Assembly: GCA_905199445.1 (NCBI GenBank) | Contig: CAJKGK010000001.1 | Span: forward strand, 248,001 to 312,000 | Reading direction: 5' to 3' | Source: an uncultured Lachnospiraceae bacterium | GTDB taxonomy: Bacteria; Bacillota; Clostridia; Lachnospirales; Lachnospiraceae | DNA length: 64,000 bases | Shown here: in pieces, positions 33,591 to 41,305 of the stretch | Layout: each line of letters starts with the position of its first letter | Position numbering within the stretch: position 1 is the stretch's first letter | The notes under the pieces: generated by a model | The model's input: only the letters and a program-made list of their open reading frames with translations | Database searches by the model: none | Told to the model about the DNA's origin: nothing | Position numbers and translations under genes: made by a program

Positions 33591-34214
33591 TCATCCTCTC
33601 CGTACAACTGCTTTTTGGGGACAAATGCTTAAACAATTACCGCAATGAAGGCAGTTTTCCTGCTTTATTACGGCAGGGATTATTGAAAAATCAATACAAT
33701 TCTGCGGACATACCGATTGGCAGGCTTTACAGCCAATACATTTATGTGTAATCTCATAACTCTGTGTTTTTTTCTGTTCGTTACCAATCGTAAAAGAAGC
33801 TCGCTCAATCGGTTTTTTGGAAAGGTCAAACCATTCACCGCTGCCTTCATAGAGTTGAAAAACCGTAAGAGCCTGACGGGATTGTTCTGTCGGATAGATT
33901 TCATTCATATATGGATTTTTTTCAAAAAGCCTCTGTAAAGGTGCATTTCCGATTTCCTGTACCTTGCCACGAACAGAAACTGCCACACAGGACAGCGTAT
34001 CTGGGCCTTTCATTCCCGTTAATGCGACATATCCACTTTTCTTTAAGCGGCCATAAAACCCTTTTCCTTTTGCCGTCAGAAAGTACAATCCTTTTTCATC
34101 ACTATCCATGATGTCAATCGCACAGGTAACGGGCAGTCCTTTGTCGTCAACCGTTGCAATAATAACTGAATGGATTTCTTTTTCTAAAAAATTCAAAATT
34201 TCCGCAAATCTCAC
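33591..34214 (-). CDS. PNPOx-like flavin-binding domain fused to two-[4Fe-4S] ferredoxin
   Basis: 207-residue protein. The first 145 residues resemble pyridoxamine phosphate oxidase-like FMN-binding split barrels (VIIATVDDKGLPVTCAIDI, GLYFLTAKGKGFYGRLKKSGYVAL). Residues 155-205 hold a bacterial ferredoxin pair: CIGCKACQSVCPQNC and CLHCGNCLSICP. Such fusions look like small flavin/iron-sulfur electron carriers or reductases. The start is GTG at 34212-34214 with GGGAGG 8 nt upstream. It is the first gene of the macrodomain-sirtuin operon, so it may act in the same redox-linked ADP-ribosylation response (inference). Confidence 0.85.
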   Translation of the reverse strand: MRFAEILNFLEKEIHSVIIATVDDKGLPVTCAIDIMDSDEKGLYFLTAKGKGFYGRLKKSGYVALTGMKGPDTLSCVAVSVRGKVQEIGNAPLQRLFEKNPYMNEIYPTEQSRQALTVFQLYEGSGEWFDLSKKPIERASFTIGNEQKKTQSYEITHKCIGCKACQSVCPQNCIDFSIIPAVIKQENCLHCGNCLSICPQKAVVRRG

Positions 34215-34284
34215 TTTGTATACCTCCCATTAAGCAGAGCGGAGCTGCTCCATTGACAGCCCCGTTATCATAATTACTTTTGCT

Positions 34285-34917
34285 TTATTCACCAACAACA
34301 CTGAAACGCTGCTGTATATGCTTACCATTTTCCGCTTCATCAATCATAGCGATCGCATAGTCTGCATAGCTGATCATACTTTCGCCTTTTGAGTTAAGAG
34401 TGAGTTCTTCACCGCCAAGAATATATCTGCCGGTACGAGCACCATCTGCCTGGAAATCTCCAGCAGGACTTAAATATGTCCATTTAACATCATTGCGCTG
34501 ACGCAGCTCCACTAAAGCCTTTGCCATCGCAGCAGCAAGGGGTTTAAAGATCTCCGGAAAATCAGGTCCGTCGGATACGCAGAGCGTATGTTCAGGGTTT
34601 ATATAAAGACTGCCAGCCCCACCAACTATTAACAGACGAATATTCGTGCCTGAAAGAATATCACACAAATGTTTAAGAGAAGTACTGTGCTGAGGTAAAG
34701 TTTCTTCTGTCCATGCGCCGAAAGCATCAATTACAACATCACTGTCTTTTAGGTCATTTAATGTCAGATCGAACAAATCTTTTTCAAGCACTTCTGCACC
34801 TGCTGGAACTGCACTTTTCTTACGAACAACTGCCTTTACATTGTGTCCTCTGTTAAGCGCTTCTTCTACAAGCTTTTGTCCCTGCTTTCCTGCTGCACAT
34901 ACAACTGTAATTTTCAT
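34285..34917 (-). CDS. NAD(P)H-binding SDR-like oxidoreductase (NmrA/BVR-B type)
   Basis: 210-residue atypical short-chain dehydrogenase with Rossmann start MKITVVCAAGKQGQKLVEEAL (GxxGxxG variant) and segments DVVIDAFGAW and LLIVGGAGSLY. The inner ATG at 34915-34917 follows AAGGAGG by 7 nt. A second in-frame ATG at 34977 also has a good site (AAAGGAG) and would add 20 residues (MNIFKKFFGNSQ...). It is divergent from an HxlR regulator whose binding site probably overlaps the promoter here, a pairing typical of genes induced by quinones or electrophiles. Confidence 0.85.
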   Translation of the reverse strand: MKITVVCAAGKQGQKLVEEALNRGHNVKAVVRKKSAVPAGAEVLEKDLFDLTLNDLKDSDVVIDAFGAWTEETLPQHSTSLKHLCDILSGTNIRLLIVGGAGSLYINPEHTLCVSDGPDFPEIFKPLAAAMAKALVELRQRNDVKWTYLSPAGDFQADGARTGRYILGGEELTLNSKGESMISYADYAIAMIDEAENGKHIQQRFSVVGE

Positions 34918-35043
34918 TTTAGTTTCCTCCTTGATTTTAAGTTGACTGTTGCCAAAAAATTTCTTAAAAATATTCATAATGGATTTCTCCTTTAGAACAT
35001 GCTCAGGGCTACGCAGCGGCCGTTCTTCGTAGCTCTTGACTGT

Positions 35044-35072
35044 ATTATATGAATGTCGGTTTCTACTGTAAA
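35044..35072 (-). promoter_or_regulatory. Promoter of the SDR gene with possible HxlR operator
   Basis: Minus strand TTTACA (35067-35072), 17-nt spacer, TATAAT (35044-35049). TACTGTAAAGTA (35064-35075, TACT-N4-AGTA) overlaps the -35 box and resembles operators of YodB/HxlR-type repressors. Confidence 0.55.
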
Positions 35073-35190
35073 GTAAGCACTTTATTGTGGTGTAGTTACT
35101 GATAGGAAACAAATGGGTGATTTCAGGCTTTTCAGCAGTTTTTTGTGCAAAATAAATTTTCCCTTTTCGGCTTGACTATGATTTGGAATA

Positions 35191-35219
35191 TTGATTACTT
35201 TAAGATGGTATAGTATAAT
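35191..35219 (+). promoter_or_regulatory. Promoter of the HxlR regulator
   Basis: TTGATT (35191-35196), 17-nt spacer, TATAAT (35214-35219). Confidence 0.7.
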
Positions 35220-35264
35220 TATATTCAAAGTTTCAAATAGGAACTATTGTAAGGAGATGATACT

Positions 35265-35570
35265 ATGAATGAACAAAAAACAGTTAAAGAATTGCCCGCT
35301 TGTCCTGTAGAAACAACATTAACTTTAATTGGTGATAAATGGAAAGTTTTAATTTTGCGTGACTTGCTCACAGGAACAAAGCGATTCGGCGAACTGAAAA
35401 AATCAATTGGTAATGTATCACAAAAAGTATTGACCGCACAGCTTCGTGCAATGGAAGGAAACGGCTTGTTAACCCGTACCGTATATGCCGAGGTACCACC
35501 GAGGGTGGAATACACTTTAACAGACTTAGGAGAAAGTCTGAAACCCATTCTGGACGCCATGTGGAATTAG
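35265..35570 (+). CDS. HxlR-family winged-helix regulator
   Basis: 101-residue DNA-binding protein covering the full HxlR domain: Cys13 in LPACPVETTL, IGDKWKVLILRDLLTGTKRFGELKKSI, and the wing region ending TLTDLGESLKPIL. The single conserved Cys is the redox or electrophile sensor in YodB/HypR relatives. AAGGAG precedes the ATG. It is divergent from the SDR gene it likely represses. Confidence 0.92.
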   Translation: MNEQKTVKELPACPVETTLTLIGDKWKVLILRDLLTGTKRFGELKKSIGNVSQKVLTAQLRAMEGNGLLTRTVYAEVPPRVEYTLTDLGESLKPILDAMWN

Positions 35571-35680
35571 GGAGAGGCATATAAAGCATCACTCTTTTAG
35601 ATACCGCAAGTGCCTCATAATTTTATGTTTTTCAAATTCCGGTTTGTATGTACGTTTCTCTTTGTATCCAGTTTTCATAT

Positions 35681-36586
35681 TCAGGCAAAAATTTCCGGAT
35701 ATTCTCTCATATAGGCCCTGAAAACATCCAGAAACAATGGAACCGCAGGATTAACAATATCCTTTTCCCAGGCCAGAGCCAGATTTGCAGATATGTTGGA
35801 CACGTCCAAAAGTGTATAAGAAAGATTACCGTTCAGGTAATTTTTCGTACTGTAAGGCAATATGGTAATTCCCATTCCGGCTTCTACGGCATACAGCAAA
35901 TCTTCATACAGGTTATAAGTTCCGGTAATTCTTGGTGTAAATCCCAGTTTCGCACAGATCTGCATAATTTGTCGGTGCATAACAACCGCATGGTCAGGAT
36001 TGAAAAAAACAAAGGGTTCGCTGGCCAGCTTAAAATAATCAATAGCCACACTTGAAATAGCCGGGTGATCCTTAGGGGTCACAAGACAGTAATGATCCGC
36101 CAGTATACTTTTGGTGGTCAGCTCCGGAATAGCCGACAAATCCATGGCCATGGAACAATAAATGTCATACCGATGTTGTGATGCCGCTCCTACAATGCCA
36201 TATGCATCCATCCGGTTCATCCGCACTTGAACATAAGGATGCTGCTGCCGAAAGCGCCGGATAACCGCAGGTAAAAACAGATGGGACGGCGAAGCCAGAT
36301 GGGCCACCGACAGCCGCATAGAATCTCCGTCATTCTGTAAAAGTCTGTTTTTGGCCCGCTCCATTAAATCCACCATCTTTTTGGCATCTTCCAGAAAAAT
36401 TTCACCGGCAGCCGTCAGTTCCACACTTCTTGTATTCCTTATAAATAACCGCACCCCCAGTTCTTTTTCCAAAGACTGAATCTGATGGCTGATGCAGGGC
36501 TGGGATACAAAAAACGCCTTTGCTGCAGCCGTAAAATTCCCATATCTGGCAATAGCTATAAAATACGAAAGCTGGTTAAAATCCAT
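35681..36586 (-). CDS. LysR-family transcriptional regulator
   Basis: 301-residue regulator with N-terminal helix-turn-helix (MDFNQLSYFIAIARYGNFTAAAKAF, SQPCISHQIQSLEKELGVRLF) and a periplasmic-binding-type effector domain. The ATG at 36584-36586 begins exactly at the usual LysR N-terminus; earlier ATGs at 36619 and 36610 would add a tail. It is divergent from the flavodoxin-family gene, the usual layout for a LysR regulator and its target. Confidence 0.9.
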   Translation of the reverse strand: MDFNQLSYFIAIARYGNFTAAAKAFFVSQPCISHQIQSLEKELGVRLFIRNTRSVELTAAGEIFLEDAKKMVDLMERAKNRLLQNDGDSMRLSVAHLASPSHLFLPAVIRRFRQQHPYVQVRMNRMDAYGIVGAASQHRYDIYCSMAMDLSAIPELTTKSILADHYCLVTPKDHPAISSVAIDYFKLASEPFVFFNPDHAVVMHRQIMQICAKLGFTPRITGTYNLYEDLLYAVEAGMGITILPYSTKNYLNGNLSYTLLDVSNISANLALAWEKDIVNPAVPLFLDVFRAYMREYPEIFA

Positions 36587-36842
36587 TTTTCTTCTGTTCC
36601 TTTCCGCCATTTCCTCCAATGACTCTATATTTATAACGTTTATCTATTAATGTAAAAGAAAAGTCGAATTTCACAGTTAAAAACCACTATGTTATAATAT
36701 TCACCAATAAATGCTATGATTACACAGCGCTTTGCCTGTATTTTTATAGCTTAGCATAAAGTCAAAAACCTGTAAACCGAAAGTTTCCGGTGTTTTTTAG
36801 CTTTTATTCATTCTAATTTTTTATTAACTGGAGGTCAATTTT
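36587..36842. other. Divergent control region between LysR and flavodoxin-family genes
   Basis: Contains a plus-strand promoter (TTCACA, 17 nt, TATAAT near 36693) and a leader of about 140 nt with a small GC-poor hairpin ending in six T near 36795. No gene seen. Confidence 0.5.
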
Positions 36843-37793
36843 ATGAAGTTCAAAGTAATGGGTGTTACCGCAGGACGCAAAGACAGTAACTCGGAAATAT
36901 TGTTAAAAGAAGCCCTGCTTATCTGCCAGCAGCAAGGGGCCCAAATCACCATGATTAATTTAAAGGACTACAATCTTTTAGACTGTAACGGCTGCACTTC
37001 CTGTACAATTGGCATGTCCATGGGCAAATACACAGGCTGCTCTCTGGACAAAGCGGATGACAAAAAGAAAATTATGGATGTCATGCTGAATCAGGACGCC
37101 GTTATTTTTTCCGCACCGACCTATGATTTAATGCCTTCATCTCTGTTTTTAAAATTTATGCACAGAAATCTGGCATACGAATCAGCATTTCTCACCAAAA
37201 TCGGTGCCATTGAATCCAGAGACCGGGTGGGTGCTTTAATTGCCGTTGGCGGTTCAACCCGTTCCTGGCAGTCCATGGCACTGGAATGTATGCAGGCCAC
37301 AACATTTACCAACAGCTTCAAAATTGTTGACATGTATATGGCCACACAGGTTCCTGCTCCGGCTCAGGTTTTGCTTCATGAAGAAAAGCTGGCCCGCGCC
37401 CGTGAAATTGGTGAGAACGTCATGAAGGCTCTGAATACCCCCGCCGATCAGCGCAAATGGCTGGGTGATCCGGATGAAGGCTGGTGTCCAAACTGCCACA
37501 GCAATTCCCTGTGCTTGGGTGAACCTCAATGGCGGGGTCTCCAGTATCCCATCGAATGTACCGTATGCGGTGCAGGCGGTGACCTGGAAAAAACACCGGA
37601 CGGCAAATGGAAATTTGTCATTGCAGCGAATGGTCTGGAACGTGACCGCACCACTGAAGAAGGCCGTGGCATTCACGGTGACGAAATCGCAGAAACTCAG
37701 GGCGGATTTTTCATGGATCCGGAAAAACGCCGCATTGTTGCAGAAAAACTGCCAAAATATAAAAACATCCATTTCAATACCATTGAAATTTAA
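36843..37793 (+). CDS. Flavodoxin/NADPH-dependent FMN reductase-family protein with C-terminal zinc-ribbon-like segment
   Basis: 316-residue protein. Residues 1-200 form a flavodoxin-like FMN reductase domain with a cysteine cluster DCNGCTSC...GC (Cys48, 51, 54, 66) typical of iron-sulfur flavoproteins. Residues 210-316 add CPNC (Cys215, Cys218) and CTVC (Cys239, Cys242), a rubredoxin or zinc-ribbon-like pair, which is uncommon for this family. No signal peptide. Likely a cytoplasmic electron carrier or reductase for xenobiotic or redox substrates controlled by the divergent LysR gene. GGAGG lies about 9 nt upstream of the ATG. Confidence 0.8.
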   Translation: MKFKVMGVTAGRKDSNSEILLKEALLICQQQGAQITMINLKDYNLLDCNGCTSCTIGMSMGKYTGCSLDKADDKKKIMDVMLNQDAVIFSAPTYDLMPSSLFLKFMHRNLAYESAFLTKIGAIESRDRVGALIAVGGSTRSWQSMALECMQATTFTNSFKIVDMYMATQVPAPAQVLLHEEKLARAREIGENVMKALNTPADQRKWLGDPDEGWCPNCHSNSLCLGEPQWRGLQYPIECTVCGAGGDLEKTPDGKWKFVIAANGLERDRTTEEGRGIHGDEIAETQGGFFMDPEKRRIVAEKLPKYKNIHFNTIEI

Positions 37794-37807
37794 GTGGATA
37801 TATCCAT

Positions 37808-37856
37808 AAAAATAACGTTCAGCTTCCCTTTTAGGGAACATCTGAACGTTATTTTT
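37808..37856. terminator. Bidirectional terminator between flavodoxin gene and purA
   Basis: AAATAACGTTCAG pairs with CTGAACGTTATTT, with inner TTCCC/GGGAA, flanked by A- and T-runs on both strands. Confidence 0.9.
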
Positions 37857-37909
37857 ATTTTATATATGGATTTTTATCAATGGTTTCACAGCTGATCAGA
37901 CGGCTGACC

Positions 37910-39187
37910 TTATTTTCTTTTAATAATCTCATGTCTTCCCGGTCCGTTGGATACCATGGTAATCGGAACCTCAAGTTCCTTTTCAATAAATTCGATGTAC
38001 TTTCTGCAGTTTTCCGGCAGCTTGTCATACTCTGTGATTCCGCGGATTTCCGTTTTCCATCCCGGAAGGTATGTATACACCGGTTTTGCCTTCTTTAACA
38101 GATTGGTTGTTGGGAAATCTTTTGTAACCTTTCCGTCAATTTCATAGCCTACACAAACAGGCAGTTCATCCAGATAGCCTAAAACATCAAGTACGGTCAA
38201 AGCCACTTCTGTAGCCCCCTGCATACGGCAGCCGTAACGACTGGCCACTGCATCAAACCATCCCATACGTCTTGGACGTCCGGTTGTGGCCCCAAATTCT
38301 CCGCCGTCTCCGCCACGTCTGCGAAGCTCATCAGCTTCCTCTCCAAAAATTTCAGATACAAATTCTCCGGCACCCACGGCACTGGAATAAGCCTTTACAA
38401 CAGTTACGACATCTTTAATTTCATAGCATGGAATACCGGCACCGATGGCCCCATAGGAAGCCAGTGTAGAGGAAGATGTCACCATTGGATAGATACCGAA
38501 ATCAGGATCCTTTAATGAGCCTAACTGTCCTTCAAGAAGGATATTCTTGCCTTCTTTAATAGCATCATGAAGATATTTGGACACATCACACACATACGGT
38601 GCAACCATTTCCTTGTATTCAAGCAGTGTTTTATAAATTTCTTCAGGATCAATCGGTGCTTTATGATATAAATGTTCAATGAGAACATTTTTAGTCTCCA
38701 TAACCCGATAAACTTTTTCCTTCAGGCCTTCTTCATCAAAAAGTTCACTGACCTGAAAACCGATCTTTGCATATTTATCTGAATAAAAAGGTGCAATACC
38801 TGATTTTGTGGAACCGAAGGATTTTTTGCCAAGACGTTCTTCTTCGTATTCGTCAAATAAAATATGGTACGGCATCAGAATCTGTGCTCTGTCGGAAACA
38901 AGCACTCTTGGCTTTGGAACACCTTTGGATACAATATCATTGATCTCTCTGAAAAGATATGGGATATTTAAGGCAACACCATTGCCGATAATACTTGTTG
39001 TATGATTATAGAACACACCAGATGGCAGCAGATGCAGGGCGAACTTTCCGTAATCGTTAATGATGGTATGTCCTGCGTTGCTTCCGCCCTGGAATCTCAC
39101 AATAATATCGGATTCCTCCGCAAGCATATCTGTAATCTTACCTTTTCCCTCATCTCCCCAGTTTGCGCCAACAATTGCTTTTACCAT
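37910..39187 (-). CDS. purA: Adenylosuccinate synthetase
   Basis: First committed step of AMP synthesis: IMP, aspartate and GTP to adenylosuccinate. The 425-residue protein has the GDEGKGK loop (residues 11-17, with Asp12 and Lys15 region catalytic), SNAGHTI with the catalytic His, and C-terminal VSNGPGRHEII. The family usually reads ANAGHT; SNAGHT is a minor variant. AAGGAGC precedes the ATG. It is monocistronic. The upstream region contains an imperfect inverted repeat around ACGTACATTTTCACATACG whose meaning is unknown. Confidence 0.97.
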   Translation of the reverse strand: MVKAIVGANWGDEGKGKITDMLAEESDIIVRFQGGSNAGHTIINDYGKFALHLLPSGVFYNHTTSIIGNGVALNIPYLFREINDIVSKGVPKPRVLVSDRAQILMPYHILFDEYEEERLGKKSFGSTKSGIAPFYSDKYAKIGFQVSELFDEEGLKEKVYRVMETKNVLIEHLYHKAPIDPEEIYKTLLEYKEMVAPYVCDVSKYLHDAIKEGKNILLEGQLGSLKDPDFGIYPMVTSSSTLASYGAIGAGIPCYEIKDVVTVVKAYSSAVGAGEFVSEIFGEEADELRRRGGDGGEFGATTGRPRRMGWFDAVASRYGCRMQGATEVALTVLDVLGYLDELPVCVGYEIDGKVTKDFPTTNLLKKAKPVYTYLPGWKTEIRGITEYDKLPENCRKYIEFIEKELEVPITMVSNGPGRHEIIKRK

Positions 39188-39346
39188 AAAATCAGCTCCT
39201 TATAAGTTTTCAACTTGTGTACAGAATACGTACATTTTCACATACGGTATTATTGTATGATAAAACAGAGCAAAAGTAAATAGAGAACAGGAAAAAACTT
39301 CACAGTCACTTTAAGTGTATGCATGGAAAAAGTCACACATTCTTGG

Positions 39347-39352
39347 TATAAT
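39347..39352 (+). promoter_or_regulatory. Extended -10 of the nucleoside hydrolase fusion gene
   Basis: TTGGTATAAT gives an extended -10 with a poor -35 (TGGAAA at 39324); the transcript would begin near 39359. Confidence 0.5.
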
Positions 39353-39380
39353 AAAGAATATTAAACTAAGGAGGCGCACT

Positions 39381-39413
39381 ATGGGAATTTGCAATGACCT
39401 TTTGTATCAATAA
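39381..39413 (+). CDS. Ten-residue leader ORF upstream of the nucleoside hydrolase fusion
   Basis: MGICNDLLYQ followed by TAA, preceded by a strong AAGGAGG at 39368-39374. It ends 23 nt before the main start codon. It could be a leader peptide or the trace of a lost gene; no attenuator hairpin was obvious. Confidence 0.4.
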   Translation: MGICNDLLYQ

Positions 39414-39436
39414 TTAAGTACAGGAGGATTCTAAAA

Positions 39437-41305
39437 ATGGAAAAAGTTTTACTTGATACTGACATTGGCGGAGATATTGACGACGCTATTTGTCTTGCAT
39501 ATTTGTTAAAAGAGCCGCAGTGCCAACTTATGGGAATTACCACGGTCTGCGGTGAACCGGAAATACGCGCATCGATTGCTGACGCTATTTGTCAGACCGC
39601 AGGAAAAAAGGTTCCGATTGTCGCTGGATTAGACAGTACAATGCAGCCTGTTCCAGTTTATCCTACGCCGGACGGTGCAAAAGCGCTGAAATTTTGGCCC
39701 CATAACACCTACAAAAAAGCGGACGCCCCCGCTTTTCTGTATCAAAAGATCAAAGAAAATCCCCACGAAATCGTGCTGATTGGAATCGGTAATATGACAA
39801 ATATTGCCACGCTTTTTTGTACCTATCCCGACGCAATCCAATTGCTGAAAGGTTTGTATGTAATGAACGGTTACTTCGGTGAAGCACCGTTGCCTGAGCC
39901 GTATTACAACTGGAACTCCTGGGCTGATCCATTAGCTTCCAAAATTGTGTTTGCATCTGACGTCGCTGTGCATAGAGCAATCCCGCTGGAAGTTACAGAT
40001 ACACTTACAATTGAAGCAAAACAAGCGGAAGTTCTGTTAAGCTCAGACAGCGATTTGATGAAATCTATTTTTTCTTTTGGCAATGCATGGCTAAAAAGCT
40101 CCGAAAAGCTGACTTTACACGACCCATTAGCAGCGGTTTGTGTCTTTCATCCGAATATTTGCCGTTTTGAAAAAGGCTATGTACAAGTAGAAACACAAGA
40201 GAAAACCCATATGGGGCATACAGCTTTTGTCCCCTCACCACAGGGTAATGTGGAAATTGCAAGAACGGTTGACCGGGAACAATTCTATCACATTTTGAGT
40301 TCTGTCTTGTGTGGTAAACATTTGAAAAATACACAGAGACCTTTACCGCCGCTTGTTGTCAGCCGTGCAAAATCTGCCGGAGCTGTAGGCGAAGCGTGGC
40401 TGGCTAATCTTGACAATATTGTTTCGGAACTTGAAAAAATGTGGCATATTTCCGTCGGAGAAACACTGTCCGGTGGTACTCATGCTTTTGTTGCCAATGC
40501 AGATGGCGCAAATGGCGAAAAGTATGTGCTGAAAATAGATATGCCGGAAAATCTCGGTGGTGAATTTTCGAACAGCATCGATACACTGAAAATCGTAAAT
40601 GGAAACGGATGTGCAAGGGTGTATGCGTATGCCCCCGAAAAAAAAGCCTGTCTATTAGAACGCCTTGGGAAACCAGTCAGCCAGCTGACGTATTCTGTTT
40701 ATGAACAGCTTCAAATCATTTGCTCAACTTTACAAAAAATATGGGAAACCCCGTTTGTGAATAATAAATTGCCCAGTGGTAAGGACAGTATTATATGGTT
40801 TAGGCAGTTCATAGGCGAAACTTGGGAAAAGTTAAATCGCCCTTGCTCTTATCAAGTGATCGAGCAGGCCTTTTCCTACTTACAAAAAAGAGAACAGGCA
40901 TTAAATCCAAATGAGTTTACCCTGCTTCACGGCGACGCCCACGGTGGAAATACACTCAAAGAATTGTCAGGAAATGGATTCAAACTCATTGACCCTGATG
41001 GCATTTATTATGAAAAAGCCTATGATCTAGGCGTTCTTATGCGCGAATGGGTTGATGCATATACACAGGATCCGGTGAAAGCAGGAAAAGAACGATGTGC
41101 CTATCTTCATCACTTGACAGGCGTTTGCGAGCAGGCCATTTGGGAATGGGGGTATCTGCAGACCGTCTCCACAGCATTTGTCTTTCTCCAAATCGGTCAG
41201 GCAAAAACAGGGCAAAAAATGCTTCATGTTGCGCAATGTTGGGCCAAAAGCGATGAGATTAAATATGATTTGCCACCTCAAAGGCATCCCATATACCATA
41301 CATAA
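39437..41305 (+). CDS. Nucleoside hydrolase - aminoglycoside/hydroxyurea-type phosphotransferase fusion
   Basis: 622-residue two-domain protein. Residues 1-300 are an inosine/uridine-type nucleoside hydrolase with the calcium-binding DTDIGGDIDD (residues 7-16), the ribose-binding IGIGNMTNI and the HDPLAA motif (228-233). Residues 318-605 are a small-molecule kinase: a Lys at 366 (KYVLKID), catalytic HGDAHGGN (498-505) and metal-binding LIDPDG (518-522), closest in look to the streptomycin/hydroxyurea kinase family. AGGAGG precedes the ATG. Codon use and composition differ slightly from its neighbours. A plausible function is base release followed by phosphorylation of the sugar, or inactivation of a nucleoside antibiotic; both are inference. 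Confidence 0.85.
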   Translation: MEKVLLDTDIGGDIDDAICLAYLLKEPQCQLMGITTVCGEPEIRASIADAICQTAGKKVPIVAGLDSTMQPVPVYPTPDGAKALKFWPHNTYKKADAPAFLYQKIKENPHEIVLIGIGNMTNIATLFCTYPDAIQLLKGLYVMNGYFGEAPLPEPYYNWNSWADPLASKIVFASDVAVHRAIPLEVTDTLTIEAKQAEVLLSSDSDLMKSIFSFGNAWLKSSEKLTLHDPLAAVCVFHPNICRFEKGYVQVETQEKTHMGHTAFVPSPQGNVEIARTVDREQFYHILSSVLCGKHLKNTQRPLPPLVVSRAKSAGAVGEAWLANLDNIVSELEKMWHISVGETLSGGTHAFVANADGANGEKYVLKIDMPENLGGEFSNSIDTLKIVNGNGCARVYAYAPEKKACLLERLGKPVSQLTYSVYEQLQIICSTLQKIWETPFVNNKLPSGKDSIIWFRQFIGETWEKLNRPCSYQVIEQAFSYLQKREQALNPNEFTLLHGDAHGGNTLKELSGNGFKLIDPDGIYYEKAYDLGVLMREWVDAYTQDPVKAGKERCAYLHHLTGVCEQAIWEWGYLQTVSTAFVFLQIGQAKTGQKMLHVAQCWAKSDEIKYDLPPQRHPIYHT

